Assembly: GCA_036971715.1 (NCBI GenBank)
Contig: JAVHJL010000005.1
Span: forward strand, 930,001-994,000
DNA: 64,000 bases
Source: Arthrobotrys musiformis
Taxonomy: Eukaryota > Ascomycota > Orbiliomycetes > Orbiliales > Orbiliaceae
Direction: 5' to 3'
In this document: one piece after another, positions 1 to 11,597 of the stretch
How positions within the stretch are numbered: the first letter of the stretch is position 1
Layout: every line of letters starts with the position of its first letter
Position numbers and translations under genes: made by a program
Notes under the pieces: model-generated
Seen by the model: the letters and a program-made list of their open reading frames with translations, nothing else
Databases searched by the model: none
Told to the model about the DNA's origin: nothing

Positions 1-579
1 ACCAAATAGGATTTGTGAGCAGCACAGTCGCCGACCCAGCCAATGCGCCGGCAGCCATACTCTCCAACGTCGACAACTTCTTCCCCAGACCCCTCCTAAC
101 ATTGGCGTTTTCAAAGGCGCCTCGCGAGAACTCATACCCTAAACCACCCCGTCAGGAAAAACTGCATTTCTCCCTTCAATAAATAAGGATAACATACAGT
201 AGTAGTATACGAAATTCGTCACACTGATCCCAAACAACGCCGACTCCAAACCGGCGTACAGTCCAGAAACACCTTCACGGGCAATAATCCTGCGAACGGC
301 ATCGAGAACCGATGTTTCGGCTCTCTTAGCTTCGACCTGAGAGCGGGTGGACAGGGTAATAAGTGGGTAGGTCAAGACCATGGAGGCGATGCCACCACCT
401 GCATCACACCGTTAGCTGCAATCGCAATGGGATTCCTGATCGTACGTAAGAACGTAGATGAATTGACATACCGGCACCTAGAAATCCATCAAAAGATTAG
501 TGATTACAGCTCGAACCCCCCATGAAGCTAGAATAATCCTATACACACCTGCGATAGCATGAGCGACGTTGTCGGACAT
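1..579 (-). CDS. ANT1: Peroxisomal ATP/adenine nucleotide carrier, PMP47/ANT1-like (3' part missing)
   Basis: This is a mitochondrial-carrier-family protein of the PMP47/ANT1 group, which exchanges ATP across the peroxisomal membrane for fatty-acid activation. The model is complement(join(<1..138,198..398,472..477,549..579)). The start reads MSDNVAHAIAGAGGGIASM, and the glycine-rich part only appears when a 6-nt exon (472-477, GTGCCG) is included. The first carrier signature follows (PLITLSTRSQVEAKRA), then GVSGLYAGLESALFG and FVYYYWYEFSRGAF, where the codon for W spans the intron 139-197. The visible part ends at TNPIW, the second carrier signature typical of PMP47. The gene runs off the left edge, so the last two thirds of the usual six-helix protein is not seen. 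The family assignment rests on these motifs. Substrate and peroxisomal location come from the family. Confidence 0.85.
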
Positions 580-1273
580 CTTGTCGGCTGTGGCGTTTGT
601 TGATTCGTTTGATTTCGTGAAACCCTGAGGGTACGTAAAGCCGGGGAGGATTTATTTGTTTAATGACAAAAACAAAGGAGCGTCACTGTATTATCAAAGA
701 GTATGGGGAAAAGGGCAAGAATGGGGGAAAGTCAAGTTCACGTTCAAGAAAAAAAAAAGTACGAAGCCCAAGTTTAAAAAAGTTCCAAGTGCGTTTTTCC
801 TTAAGCGTGTCGGCAAATCATATGGCATCGAATAGACACACTTCCCCAGCACGGTTCCTTCTTTTGGGGGCAAGATAGATGCTTTGGATGTCCCCCGGAA
901 TTTTGCATGTGGCAGGCGAGCGCGAATCCAGGAAGGTCGGCAAGCTGCCTAACCTTTCTTTCGAATGGTTTGGGTTTCCTTCCATTTTCAACCTCGGTTC
1001 CTGTTTCCGAACCGCTCAACGCACAAAAACGACCAGAGCTTCGGGACGAGGATGTATGTCATATACATCATGTAGCTTCGAAGCCTTCATTTCACCTTCG
1101 GTGTTTTATAGCGGGGGAGAGATCGCATTAATATCGTGTCATTATATTTCCACATATTTCCATATCCAAAAAGTGCAATGCAGTGTATATATGTGTATAG
1201 TCTGGAACGAAAAAAAAAAAGATGAGGTACAAAAAGTCCAATGCAATGTACTCTGTCCGAAACATTGGTATCT
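580..1273. other. Intergenic: ANT1-like promoter and MAK10 3' flank
   Basis: No supported gene. It contains the upstream region of the carrier gene and the 3' end of MAK10. Poly-A tracts at about 750 and 1210 are simple AT-rich sequence. Short open frames here have no intron logic and no recognisable motif. Confidence 0.6.
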
Positions 1274-4200
1274 CTACCTCCCCGTCGGCGGCACAGCCGG
1301 TAGTGGTGGACGTTTTTTAGAAGATATTCTGGGAACGGGAAACCAAGGATGGTAAGACCCTTGGTCGATCTCAACTTCGACATCCGCTACTGTGTTAGTC
1401 TTTATCGCTTTCGATAACATAACGATAGCAACACCAGCCCCGATGCAAGATCGAAGATACTCTCTCAAATTCTAGTGGTTAAAGTCCGGACGTTAAAATA
1501 TGAAGCTTTGGGGAGTATATAGGAGTGGGGATAAACTTACCAAACGGTAGCCCTCTTCGCACAATAGTGCGTGCGATGAGGCAGCGCTCATTTTGCTAAG
1601 AAGATCAAAATTCTTCCTCCCCTCTTTCGTGTTCTCCGATGCCATTTCGAGCATCTCCATTGTCTAGTCTCAATATTAGCTATAGCCTCGAAATCAAAAC
1701 AATGCCATTAAGGATCTTACCTCGATGTCAGGATTGTCGACAAGGTTCTTAAAGTCCTCGAAGGGAACAACATCCGGGCACCCAATACTCAAAAAAGGCT
1801 TCATCCGCAATTCATACCGCATCACATCAGTAGAATAAGGTTGCGGGGGTGTCTTCACAAGCCCGAGTCTCGAGAGCGCAGTGTACAGCTATGGATAGAT
1901 ACCATGTCAGCCTCCCTACTAATGACTGGTGGAGAGGTGTATACTTACGAAAATCATTGCGCTACAGAGTTCTTGCAATGCCGCAGCCTCGAGCAAGGTA
2001 AAGTTCACTGTAGCTTGAGCATTTGCAACATCCTGGGCCGATGCAATGCACTCCTTCGATCTTGTGGCTGCCAGTGGAGAATCCACCGCAACTCCCGGGT
2101 GAACGAAATGTCGTATTCGTTCCAAATGCTGCAGGCGGGTGCGCAGGAAATACTGAAGGTACCTGCATAGTGGATTAGTCGGTGTCCACGAAGTTTGTTG
2201 GATTATTTAAATATTGAGATAACGCACCAGTACATCCCGGCAAATTCATGAGGTAGATAAACCTCCAGCTCGAATCCAAGGAATATAATCCACTCCATCT
2301 GCCGTAGCTTGTAGTGGTAAACCCACGAAGAAAGCGAAAAGGCATAGGATATATTATCATTGTGAAGAACAGGCTCCTCTTTAATAAGCTGTTGCAATTC
2401 TCCGTCGATTTCCTCGCACTAATCGATGTTAGAAACTAATTATGGGAATTCATCATCCACAAAGTGACCTACTTCTATTTGCAATGCGTCCCAGTCCACA
2501 ATTAGGTGGCAAAGGTTCCTTCTCAACCTCGAGCGGTTCTGGCAAATGGTCCGATAAAGGGTAATGTACGACTGTACGCTATTAGCATCGATCTCGGCTG
2601 GTATTCAAGACATTGCGACATACGTTTCCAGCTCGCTCAACGAACCACTTCATCCTCTGGTGGATTTGGTATCGAGTATCCGACGGCATCTCAGAAAGTT
2701 CATTGCGAGGATCAAACAGGTCGTCTGCTGGCAGACAAAGCTCTTTGACGTCCTCTAGGAGGATATGGCTTATCTGCATACGACCTAATGCGATATGATT
2801 GCTGAAAAACAATGTCTGCAGGAGGGATCTAACGTATGTAGACGGCTGCGGTTTTCGCGCGGTAAACCTAAGAAAGAAAGTCTATAGGGCACTTTGTTAC
2901 CTTTGAGCCCTGAATCAACTTTATGTAGTGAGTACATACCATAAGGTTTGTAGCGCCTGAGTATGCTAGGACCCTTAGGATCTCCTTCGCATCTTTGCAC
3001 AATCTCGAAACTATGGTGAACGCCTCCTCAAACGGGATCTGTACTATCGGGCGCGGAGGGACCGTGCTAGCTAATTTCCTCTGAACGGCGATGCTAAACA
3101 CTGAAGGAACAGACGTGCCCAGATTCCTGGTAATGCCGATAGTTGACAAGAGGGTTATGCACCCATCCCAATTCGAGCGCTTATCAACCATTTCCTTAAC
3201 GTCTCGAGATAATTCCGTAAGAAACAGTTTTCGAAAAGCCAGGCGGGCCTTGAGTGCCATCTTGATGTTGTTAGGCCACGGCGCTGCGGCGCTATCAACA
3301 TATTCAATAGCAGATACCAGGAGTCTATTGATTTCTGCGACAGTTACGAAGTCCAGAAGTGACACATTGTAGGTCTGTGTTACGAAGTCTTCTTCCTAGC
3401 AAAGAGTAACGATTAAGCAATTTGACCACTCGTCATCCTTGTGTGTGCACTGGTGATACTAACCTCGTATGTATGCTCAGCCAATATCTGGAGATTAACA
3501 CGTTCACAGCACTTAATAAGACCGACGCAATATGCTCGAAGGACCACGTGAATCAGTTGATATGTCGGAGACCCAGGCTGGTGACTCTCCGAAAGTGGTA
3601 AATTAAACTTGGCCTCTTCAAGACTAGAGGGATTCAAGCTCAGTAGGTTGTCGATATACAAGCAAGTGAAAACGGTCTGCGACAATGCGGCACCATCATG
3701 CCATGACATCTAGATTCAATGTTACTATCTGAGTTTCTGTTGATTGCTGCTTGTCGATAACGCACCTCGCTCGATAGTAATTGATCCATTATGCCAATGA
3801 TTTCCTCGGGAAGCACGGGCTGGTATATCTCGGAAGGAGTATCATCTTCGCCCGGTTTCAGAAGACCACTATCCATCTTTGGGTCCATTATCTAAAACAA
3901 CCAGTAAGCATACCGATATAAAAACATATATTCGGGGATATTGCAAGAACCCAACCAACCTCCAAAGCTCCGACAGCCTCAAACAATGTAAAGTTTGGGT
4001 CCTTTACCAGCTGACCCACGTCCAGACCTGCGATTGGAGCTATCAATAACTGCATTGTATAGTAATATATTGAGAAATAGTCTAGATCTAGTACCTTGGC
4101 AGGCCTGTCGAAATAGTTGTGTCACATCTCTAAAGGTTGCTGGCGAAGGCGATGAGATGGTCGTGGAAATCTGTTGCCTAGCCTCGATGGGCTTCTCGGA

Positions 4201-4353
4201 CACGTGGAGACGTGCGAATGCTAAAATATCCGATATCAGCGTGCGAAAAACCGACATACCAGGAATGCTGAGATAAGTTTCAAAGCACTAAGTCGCAGCC
4301 CGGGAGGGCAAGAAATACTGACCGTCGTTAAAGCCCCCGCTATTGTTCGCCAT
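1274..4353 (-). CDS. MAK10: NatC N-terminal acetyltransferase auxiliary subunit Mak10/Naa35
   Basis: This is the auxiliary subunit of the NatC complex, which anchors the catalytic subunit (Mak3/Naa30) at the ribosome and acetylates Met-hydrophobic N-termini. Thirteen exons join to 755 residues, in the usual range: complement(join(1274..1471,1541..1663,1721..1888,1949..2162,2228..2418,2473..2571,2624..2845,2940..3395,3464..3709,3766..3891,3960..4027,4095..4220,4323..4353)). The signature is VGALEIMDPKMDSGLL near residue 85, followed by MSWHDGAALSQTVFTCLY; later motifs are FFSNHIALGRM and FELEVYLPHEFAGMYWYLQY. The start is the first ATG and reads MANNSGGFND. All splice phases agree. Introns are 52-102 nt. 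The first intron could use other acceptors, so residues 10-12 are the least certain. Confidence 0.9.
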
Positions 4354-5180
4354 CCTGGGTATCCTGGTGATTCCTGAAGAAATCACACTGGATGGCAGTA
4401 GTGCTTAATTTTTGGTTCGGGCGATAGACGGGGGAAGGGTTTATGGGTCGTGTGGAGCTTATCAGCGAATGGAGTTCGGGATTCGAATGATGCATAAAAA
4501 TGGGAATGGTATGGTTGTACGTAAACTAACAAACAATCGACAGCTCTTAGCTTTCCTGCTTGTTCTCTCCGAGTCAATTGTCCCGGCAGGGTACTTTCTT
4601 CCTGCATTGGTGGGGGCGTCGCTTTTGGCAGCGCTCATTTGTTGGATTATTTCTGCCCCTCCCAAGTTAGGCCAGCTGCTCTCTAGCCCACAGATAGACG
4701 GGCAGAGGACACCAATCGGACAAGGTACCGACGCTATCCAGTGTCTTCACATTCGAGACTAGTTATAGGTTATGTATATATATTAAGGCATACGTAAGAC
4801 AGGTCGGGGCTACATTGGATCCGGAAGGCGAATCTTTTATAGACAGCCGGAGTTCGGAATGCATGCAATGCATGAATCAATACGATTATAAAAGTGATTC
4901 TTGAAAGTACCCATACTCAAAAGATAGATACCCTATACAGACATGTATACTGTATCTGATATCGCGATACTTGAGTAGTCTATAGGCATATCCCTCCTTA
5001 TTCCCCGAATTCTCGTCGTAGTTTATAGATGGCAGTGTCCGCCTTTTATATTTCAATCCATTTTTATATGTACACTCCCCGCAGCCCCACGTCTCCAAAA
5101 ATGCTCATATGTACTTTCTTCACGCATCCTTCAAACAATTTCAAAAAGCAACGATATGTTACTTTCCAACCCTCAGTCGT
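4354..5180. other. Intergenic between MAK10 and ATP15
   Basis: This holds the MAK10 promoter side and the ATP15 3' flank. It includes a doubtful two-helix ORF (listed separately) and a TGCATGCAATGCATG near-palindrome at about 4860. Nothing else is supported. Confidence 0.5.
4412..4762 (+). CDS. Possible small membrane protein, unknown
   Basis: An open frame of 116 codons lies divergent to MAK10 and 59 bp from its start. The N-terminal half is unremarkable. The middle (about residues 43-80) has two hydrophobic stretches, LLAFLLVLSESIVPAGYFL and LVGASLLAALICWII, separated by a short turn, followed by a polar tail. A CTAAC..ACAG pattern at 4530-4553 looks like an intron end, so the true start may lie in another frame and the first 45 residues may not be coding. 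I do not recognise a family. It could be a chance ORF in the MAK10 promoter. Confidence 0.25.
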   Translation: MVRAIDGGRVYGSCGAYQRMEFGIRMMHKNGNGMVVRKLTNNRQLLAFLLVLSESIVPAGYFLPALVGASLLAALICWIISAPPKLGQLLSSPQIDGQRTPIGQGTDAIQCLHIRD

Positions 5181-5644
5181 CTACTGCTCGGAGTTGCCCA
5201 AGTACTTGGCCTCCTGTTGTTTGCCATTCTGTATAACCCGTAGAGTCAGCATTCGAATCAATCACTCATATCCATCCCAAATATTCACGCGTTCCAAAAA
5301 GGATGATAGGGTCTGATATATCCAGCCTATAGCGTAGACTAGGGCGGGGAATCATCCACGTACCTCCCATCTGGAGACCTTCAATTCATTCCCGCTCCGT
5401 CGCTCAGCAGCAACACGAGCCTGCTCCTTCAGACTTTTTCGGATGGCCTGAGCGGCGATCGAGAGGTACTTGTTGTAGCTATATAGTCCCGTAACGATAT
5501 GTTAGCCAATTGAGCCTTCGGGGACAGTGGTGGAGGAGGGTATGTCGCCGTTCGGGATGTGTTCGGGAGTCATAGTCGAGGCGGGAAGTTGGGTAAGGAA
5601 GGTAGTACGTACCTCACGCCGGCTTGTTTCCACGCGAATGCCAT
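5181..5644 (-). CDS. ATP15: Mitochondrial F1-ATP synthase subunit epsilon
   Basis: This is the small central-stalk subunit of the mitochondrial F1 motor (yeast Atp15, mammalian epsilon). The model is complement(join(5181..5228,5364..5478,5613..5644)), 64 residues, the normal size. It begins MAFAWKQAGVSYNKYLSIA, matching the family pattern of an aromatic N-terminus followed by YNKYL, then a basic helix (RKSLKEQARVAAERR), then KVSRWENGKQ near the end. There is no cleaved presequence, as in other members. Both introns have GTACGT donors. The strong match in length and N-terminus makes the call secure although the protein is tiny. Confidence 0.9.
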
Positions 5645-6110
5645 GATGATAGATTAGATTGAGGAATTGGATCTGAAGGAACCGACGGGGTTTCCGGGTT
5701 TGAGGATGTGTGTGGTTGGGGTTGAGGGTGAGGATGCTCAATCGATGATGTCGACGTTTGGAGGCTTGCTAAGGTTTTTGGCGGACCAGCGGTAATTTTC
5801 CGCATCGGTATCTCCACCGCCCAACACAAACATGCTTGCACATGGGCAAAGTCGGCTTCACCAAATTAAAACACGGAATGGGCTTACTGGCGTTACAACC
5901 GTCTAATGAGAAAAACAAAAGGAACTAATTGAGTGTATATACTATAGCCTTTCAACTGAATCGGCTACGTTTTGAGGATTAACTGTACAAGAATTTGAAA
6001 AAACGAAGTGTCTTTTTCAAAGCATGATTTTGGGGAAATTCAGCGGGCGGGGACAAGCGTCGCTAGCTGGAGACTTAAGCAAATAAATGATCTATGTTGG
6101 GCAAAGTACT
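5645..6110. other. Intergenic: ATP15 promoter, QCR2 3' flank
   Basis: This is the tandem gap between two minus-strand genes. A purine/pyrimidine-biased stretch at 5690-5760 lies directly upstream of ATP15. No further gene is seen. Confidence 0.5.
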
Positions 6111-7663
6111 TTATACATTCAAACCGATGTCAGAGGCGTATGGGAGGATGTGGAGGTCACCAACGGTACCAACAGCAGCCTTGCCGGCAAGAATAGTCGA
6201 GACAGCCTGGATTTGATATTAGTTATGGAGGAAACAAAGATATCGCATTGAATTTATCACTGACCTTCTTGACGCTCTCAAGGGTGACGCTTTCTAGGGC
6301 CTTGACGGACTCCTGGACCTGTGGGATCTTGCCAGTCGCGATGATGCTCTGGCCGATCGACTCCATCGATAGGGCATTCTCCTCAGCGGCTGTGTAGAAG
6401 TCGAACTTGGCGTTCTGGATAGCCCGCTTGAGATCTTCAGCGGTAAGGCTGGATACACTCTTGATGGCGTTGACAACATCTGGAAGGGCCTTGACAAGAG
6501 AAGGTGCAGGGCCGTCGACGGCGACATAGAACAATCCAGTATCAGAGTAGGCGATGTTCTTAGAGACGGCAGTAACACCTGGGTATTTCTCGACGACCTT
6601 TCCAAGGAGGGAGTTTCCAGCAGACCATTTGATGGTGGATTGTCCGCCGAGGATATATGACAGGATGCTCAATTCAGCCTTGAAGTTGGGGCCTCCAGCG
6701 GATCCTGGGAATGCAATGACCACGGCGTTTCCGGACTTGGACCACGCCCTGCTCTCACCACCGTAGTAGGTAGGGGCATGGGCCTTGAGGGTCTCGCCTG
6801 CGGGGACATCTGCGAAGAACTCGGCGGTATACTTGTTGAGCTCGGCGTGGGGAACACCGGAACCAACGACGGCAAGGTTAGACTGGTTGAAGGCTGAGCC
6901 AGCGAAGGCGGCAATTTCCTCAACACCGAAGTTCTTCCTGACAACAGCGAGCTTGTCGAGGCCTAGGCCGTGGTGGTAGGCGCTGGCATGGGCAGCCTCC
7001 AATGCGACATAGCTGGGGTCGGAGTATGCGACGTTGACCTCATTTTCCATGGTGGGTATTACCCGCTCGTTGTACTCGTAGGCTATATGTGATATTTTGT
7101 TAATTTATATAATTTAAATATATTTTCTTGGGATATATAGGGAAGAACTTACGGATAAGCTTGGTCTTTGTAACAACATCGCCCAAGAGTTCGGCGAAGT
7201 AGGGTAAATCGCCCCTAAGGAACCTGGCCTTATAGACGATGTTTTCCCTCGACAGAGAAGTTTCCAAAACACCACCCATAAGCTCGACTTCTCTGGTAAT
7301 GAACAAAGAGGATCGTTTTAAGGTGCTCTAAATACGTCAAGTCTCAGCGTGTGAAACAACCCAACATGAGTCCGTTCTCAACCCTTCCAAATTCCGTACC
7401 TTGAATGCAAAGTGCTCAAGCGCATGGGACAGACCGGGCAGCGGCTGGTATCTGCTACCAGCTTTTATAACGACGGCCAAAGATGCAGTAGGAGAACCGG
7501 TGTCCTTGGAGACAGTCTTGGTGCCAGCAGCCTCCGAGACTTCATAGGTAAAAGGCGCAGGAGCCGGAGAAGCGAAGGCTCTCGACTGCTGTAGGGAAAG
7601 AGACGATGGCCTCAGCCATTGTCTCGAAACCCCACGAGCGACTGCGTTTCGTACAGGGAACAT
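6111..7663 (-). CDS. QCR2: Ubiquinol-cytochrome c reductase core protein 2
   Basis: This is core subunit 2 of respiratory complex III, an inactive M16 peptidase homologue facing the mitochondrial matrix. Four exons give 450 residues: complement(join(6111..6206,6265..7082,7153..7327,7400..7663)). The first 30 or so residues are basic and Ser/Ala-rich, as expected for a matrix presequence. The M16 N-domain follows with SRYQPLPGLSHALEHFAFK (about residues 70-88), where active peptidases have the HXXEH zinc motif. Here the HALEH sequence is partly retained, but the chain continues as a QCR2-type core protein (STLKRSSLFITREVELMGG). The C-terminal lobe includes GESRAWSKSGNAVVIAFPG. The last exon reads AVSTILAGKAAVGTVGDLH, a standard QCR2 ending. 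Core 1 and the processing peptidases are less likely on length and C-terminus. Confidence 0.93.
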
Positions 7664-7727
7664 CGGAACCGCCGACTTGGTGAAGGAAACCGGTTGTAGG
7701 AGGCTAGGTCGAGGAGGAGGGGCTACG

Positions 7728-7815
7728 CTGCCTGACGAATTGGCCAGTTAGTATCAATTGGACGCCATTGATATCGATGAAATGCAATTAGAGGATACGT
7801 TTCGAGGCCACTTAC
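7728..7815 (-). promoter_or_regulatory. Probable intron in the QCR2 5' UTR
   Basis: Read on the minus strand, this 88-nt segment starts GTAAGT, contains a perfect TACTAAC branch site and ends GGCAG, 64 bp before the QCR2 ATG. It also carries a short ATG reading frame (five codons including the stop) that splicing would remove. The call is inferred from splice signals only. Confidence 0.5.
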
Positions 7816-8388
7816 GGTAGACGGATGTCGTGAATGGGAGGATATATGGGTATTTGGGACTGGAATAGAGTCGGGATCGGGTGAGTTCTTTCGAAAACAA
7901 CGTCACGGATGTCCAACAGTATTTTCCTCGGCCGCTATTGGCTGGCCACTCCCCGCGCCCCCGGTCCAGTCCATTCTCCCCGGGGCCCGGGGCAACACAA
8001 AAAAAATTAAAAAAGTGAAATGGAGATGCGCAAGACTCACAACCATTGTCACTCCATCATCAACATCAACATCAACATCGCCAACTTCTCATCGCTCCAA
8101 ACCGTCGACTGTAGAACCCCTCGTGCCATTGATTCGACCACATATTGCTGTTCGTCTGGAGAATTTGGGCTTGGGAATGTCACTCTAGCGACATCTCGAA
8201 ATTAAAAAAGAACACAAATCCCTTCTCGAGACCGTTACTTCAACCTCCGGGACCAATCCCAACTTCACGAAAAGACCAGCCAAGGTCACACCAATCAAAT
8301 CCCAACCATGCCTTTCTTATAGCAATCGCACCATATATCTGTTTAACACGAACAATAGCAACGGAAAAATCGATACCAAACACTCATA
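7816..8388. other. Divergent promoter region QCR2/RPC82
   Basis: This is the 5' flank shared by QCR2 (-) and RPC82 (+). A GC-rich run lies at 7930-7995 and a short CATCAA trinucleotide-like run at 8060-8075. I see no coding sequence here. Confidence 0.5.
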
Positions 8389-10564
8389 ATGCAGCAAGTT
8401 CGTGCAATCGGATAATTTTCCTTCGCGGGTCCTCAGCGACTAACATGCAGGCGTAGAACGCAGTTGAACTCTGCACCATCCTTGTCAGAGACACCTACGG
8501 CGAACTCTCTTCGGTTCGTTCATCGTAAATCCGATCCTTGCACGGCCTCTTTTAACATTATGGTTTCCTTTAGAGAGTTGTCGCAGCCTTACTCGAATAT
8601 GGACGTTCTACATTACATACCATCGTTCGACGGGCCAAAATCCCAGAGAGAGTCGTAAAGCAAACACTAGTAGTCCTAATACAGCAGCATCTCGTCCTAC
8701 ACTATACCAATGAAGATGGCGGTCGCGATGCAACTCACTACGAATGCAATTGGCTACAAATCTATGAACTTTTGCACTCTGGTCGAATGGTTCGAACTAT
8801 CGAGGAACGTTTTGGGTCAGAGGTACGCTGGATTTGACCAAGTGATATTATTACCATGGTGCAAACGTCTTACCATCTATGCAATGAACATAGGCTGCTT
8901 CGGTCATCAGTAATTTCCTATTACTCGGTCATGCGAGAGTCTCAGACTTTATCACAGCGTACGGCATATCCACGAAACCGAAACCTAATGCCGTTCTACC
9001 AAATGGAACCACTATCAGTGCCTCGGAAGCCACAGGGACGGCACCAATCACCACTGCGGCTCAGATTTCGAAACACATCATTACCTTAATGCAGGCAAAG
9101 TTTCTCATTCCGGTCCAGGTCCACCATATGCATCCGTCGGTAGATACAGAGAATGCGATTAGGCAGAAGGTAACAACCGAGCAAGTTGGGACCGCAGCTG
9201 CCTTGCAGGCTAGGGCGAAGAAAGTTATCGATGAGAAGGTTGCAGAGAGAATGGAGGCCCTGTCAAGCGATATCGATAATAAGAACTTTGGTCTGAAACG
9301 AAAATCAGACCAGCCTGATGGTAGAGCCCGCAAACGGACGAAATTCTCGACTTCATTGCTCCCTGAGGAAGAGGAGTGGGAAATTGATGTTAGTGTGAAA
9401 TCAAGGAGTGAAGGGTCCACGGACATGCTAACATTTGATACTAGGGATCCATCGTCCTTCGGGTCAATAATGCCAAATTCCTTGCGATTTTTAGAAACGA
9501 AGAATTAGTTCGCTGGGCGGAGTCTCGGATAGGAAAAACCACATCGCTCGTGTATGCGGAGCTCTTGAGGCATCTCGAGAAGAATATTGTCGGACATCGG
9601 ACGGAGAAGGGATTGGTGGACGGCGGAAAGAGTATGAACAAGTATCGACTTGCAATGAAAGCTGCTAACGTTCTCCGCAGAATCCGTTGTCTCCACCCTC
9701 GATATAGGTAATACCTTGAGAAAAGATATCGACTTGGTGAATTCCATCGCCTCCGGCCCGGCTATAACAAATGGGCACAAACGAGCGATGGCCAATGGGC
9801 ACACTACTGGTGCAAATGACGAGGAATCGGAGGGCGACAGCGACGATTACGATTTAGACGCAGATTCAGATGGCGACGTGGGCATGAACGGCACCCACGA
9901 GCTTTCTTCGGCCGCGCAGGAGAAAAAAGAGCAATTACAAAACATTAGAAAACACTTGATGTTACTAGCCGAGGATAACAATCAATTCGTCACAAAACAA
10001 GAAGGAAGCATGCAATACGGCGGGTGGACTGTCGATACCCAAAGATTATGCGAAGCACTACGAATCCGAGAGCTTGAGCAAATTGTCGAGGAACGATTCG
10101 GCGGTATAGCAACCCGCTTAGTCCGTATCATCAAAGACAAGGGCAAGATGGATGAGAAGGGTCTCGCGGATATTGCATTATTACGACAGAAAGATATCAG
10201 GGCGCATTTGGGCACACTACACGAGAGGGGGTTCCTGCATATCCAAGAAGTCCCTAAGACGGCGGAAAGATTACCCGCGCGGACCTTTTATTTCTTTTAC
10301 TTTGACGAGAAGATGTCCAAGATGGCCATGTTGAATGATTTTTACAAGGCGATGAGTAGGATTTTGCAGAGGATAGATCACGAGAGGAGCCTTAATTCGA
10401 TGTTGTTATCCAAGGCGGATAGAACGGACGTTAAAGGTCACGAGGAGGAGCTGCTGACGAAGAAGGAATTGGCCGATTTGACGAAATGGAAACGGTCGGA
10501 GGAGAAGCTGATAGGTCAATTGATGAGGGTTGACAGGCAGGTTATGATGTTTAGGGATTGGTGA
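8389..10564 (+). CDS. RPC82: DNA-directed RNA polymerase III subunit RPC3/RPC82
   Basis: This is a subunit of the Pol III-specific RPC82-34-31 subcomplex, which helps open promoters of tRNA and 5S genes. Six exons give 626 residues: join(8389..8397,8457..8513,8574..8822,8894..9388,9445..9631,9681..10564). The first exon encodes only Met-Gln-Gln, and exon 2 continues NAVELCTILVRDTYGEL, the conserved start. The winged-helix repeats follow (LLEYGRSTLHTIVRRAKIP, LVYAELLRHLEKN). A variable acidic insert lies near residues 370-400 (ESEGDSDDYDLDADSDGD). The C-terminal repeat contains RLVRIIKDKGKMDEKGLADI and ARTFYFFYFDEKM, both hallmarks of RPC82. The 9-nt coding first exon is unusual, but phase and homology both demand it. 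Confidence 0.92.
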
Positions 10565-11597
10565 GCTTTACCCTCCCATTTCTTGGGGGGTCTTGTCACC
10601 GGAACTCGACTTGGGTTTTAGTCTTTGTACTCAAGAGAAGAGGGTCCTTGTCTCGTCGCCAGACTCCTCAACTTGGAGGATCCTAGGCCTGTTTACGAAA
10701 CTACCGTTCGAGTAGTTAATTTGTAATATATCGGTTATTCTGCCTCTACGCCCCGAAAAAAACATGTAAGATTTATTTGCATTCTGTGGTGTATATTAAT
10801 ACTATCGTTCGAAAACAAAACCCATGGCCTCAACAGAAGTTTTAAAAGCCGGCATGCACGTATAAGTCACGTTTTCGTATAACCCGGAATTCTCCTCTTT
10901 TTACACACGGCCCAGCCGATACATTCACAATCTACCATCCGACCCCGATCTCGCTTTTAGGTTCTGGGGTAATTTAGTAAAGCGGGGGGTATCTTCGATC
11001 CCAAAAGGGGTGGAGCTTGCGATGTGGCATATGCGTGCCTCGGTCTTCACTTAACCCGGCCGAGGCCAGTGCCGACGGGATCGGATTGAATTTTTACAGA
11101 TATTGATTAAATCCCTCCGCTTGTGCTTGTTGCACGGAGATTAAGACTTTAGAATGATCCGTATACTGCAAAAGTCGGAATAATTCTTGCAGTTATGATT
11201 TCATCGGTTGTCCCGAGCCGTGGTAATGTAGCTTCGGCGCAACCTGATCGCGAGGAAGAATCAAGCCCCTCAAGCTACCAGTAACAGACATTTCAGATCA
11301 ATCGCATTCACAAAAAAGAATTCAAAGCAAAAAATATTGCTATATGTGGTATTAACAATTATACACGCAAAAAGTACAAAAAAAGAAAAGGCCATAAAAG
11401 CTATAAATAATAGTAACAACGATAATCTACCATGCACCAAGCCGAGTCTACCTTTATTTTCTCGCGAGAGACAGAACCACTAGTATGAAAAAAAGTAGTA
11501 ATAAGAATCGCAACTGTGTATAAAGGTATATACGTATATCAAAGTTTTAAAAAAATGATACAAGAAGCGAAGAAGAGGGAGGAGGGAAGGCCGTGGT
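10565..11597. other. Intergenic, convergent 3' flanks of RPC82 and the acyl-CoA synthetase
   Basis: No gene is supported in this 1-kb stretch. The half nearest the acyl-CoA synthetase (11280-11560) is AT-rich with several poly-A runs, consistent with untranslated and terminator sequence. Confidence 0.5.
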
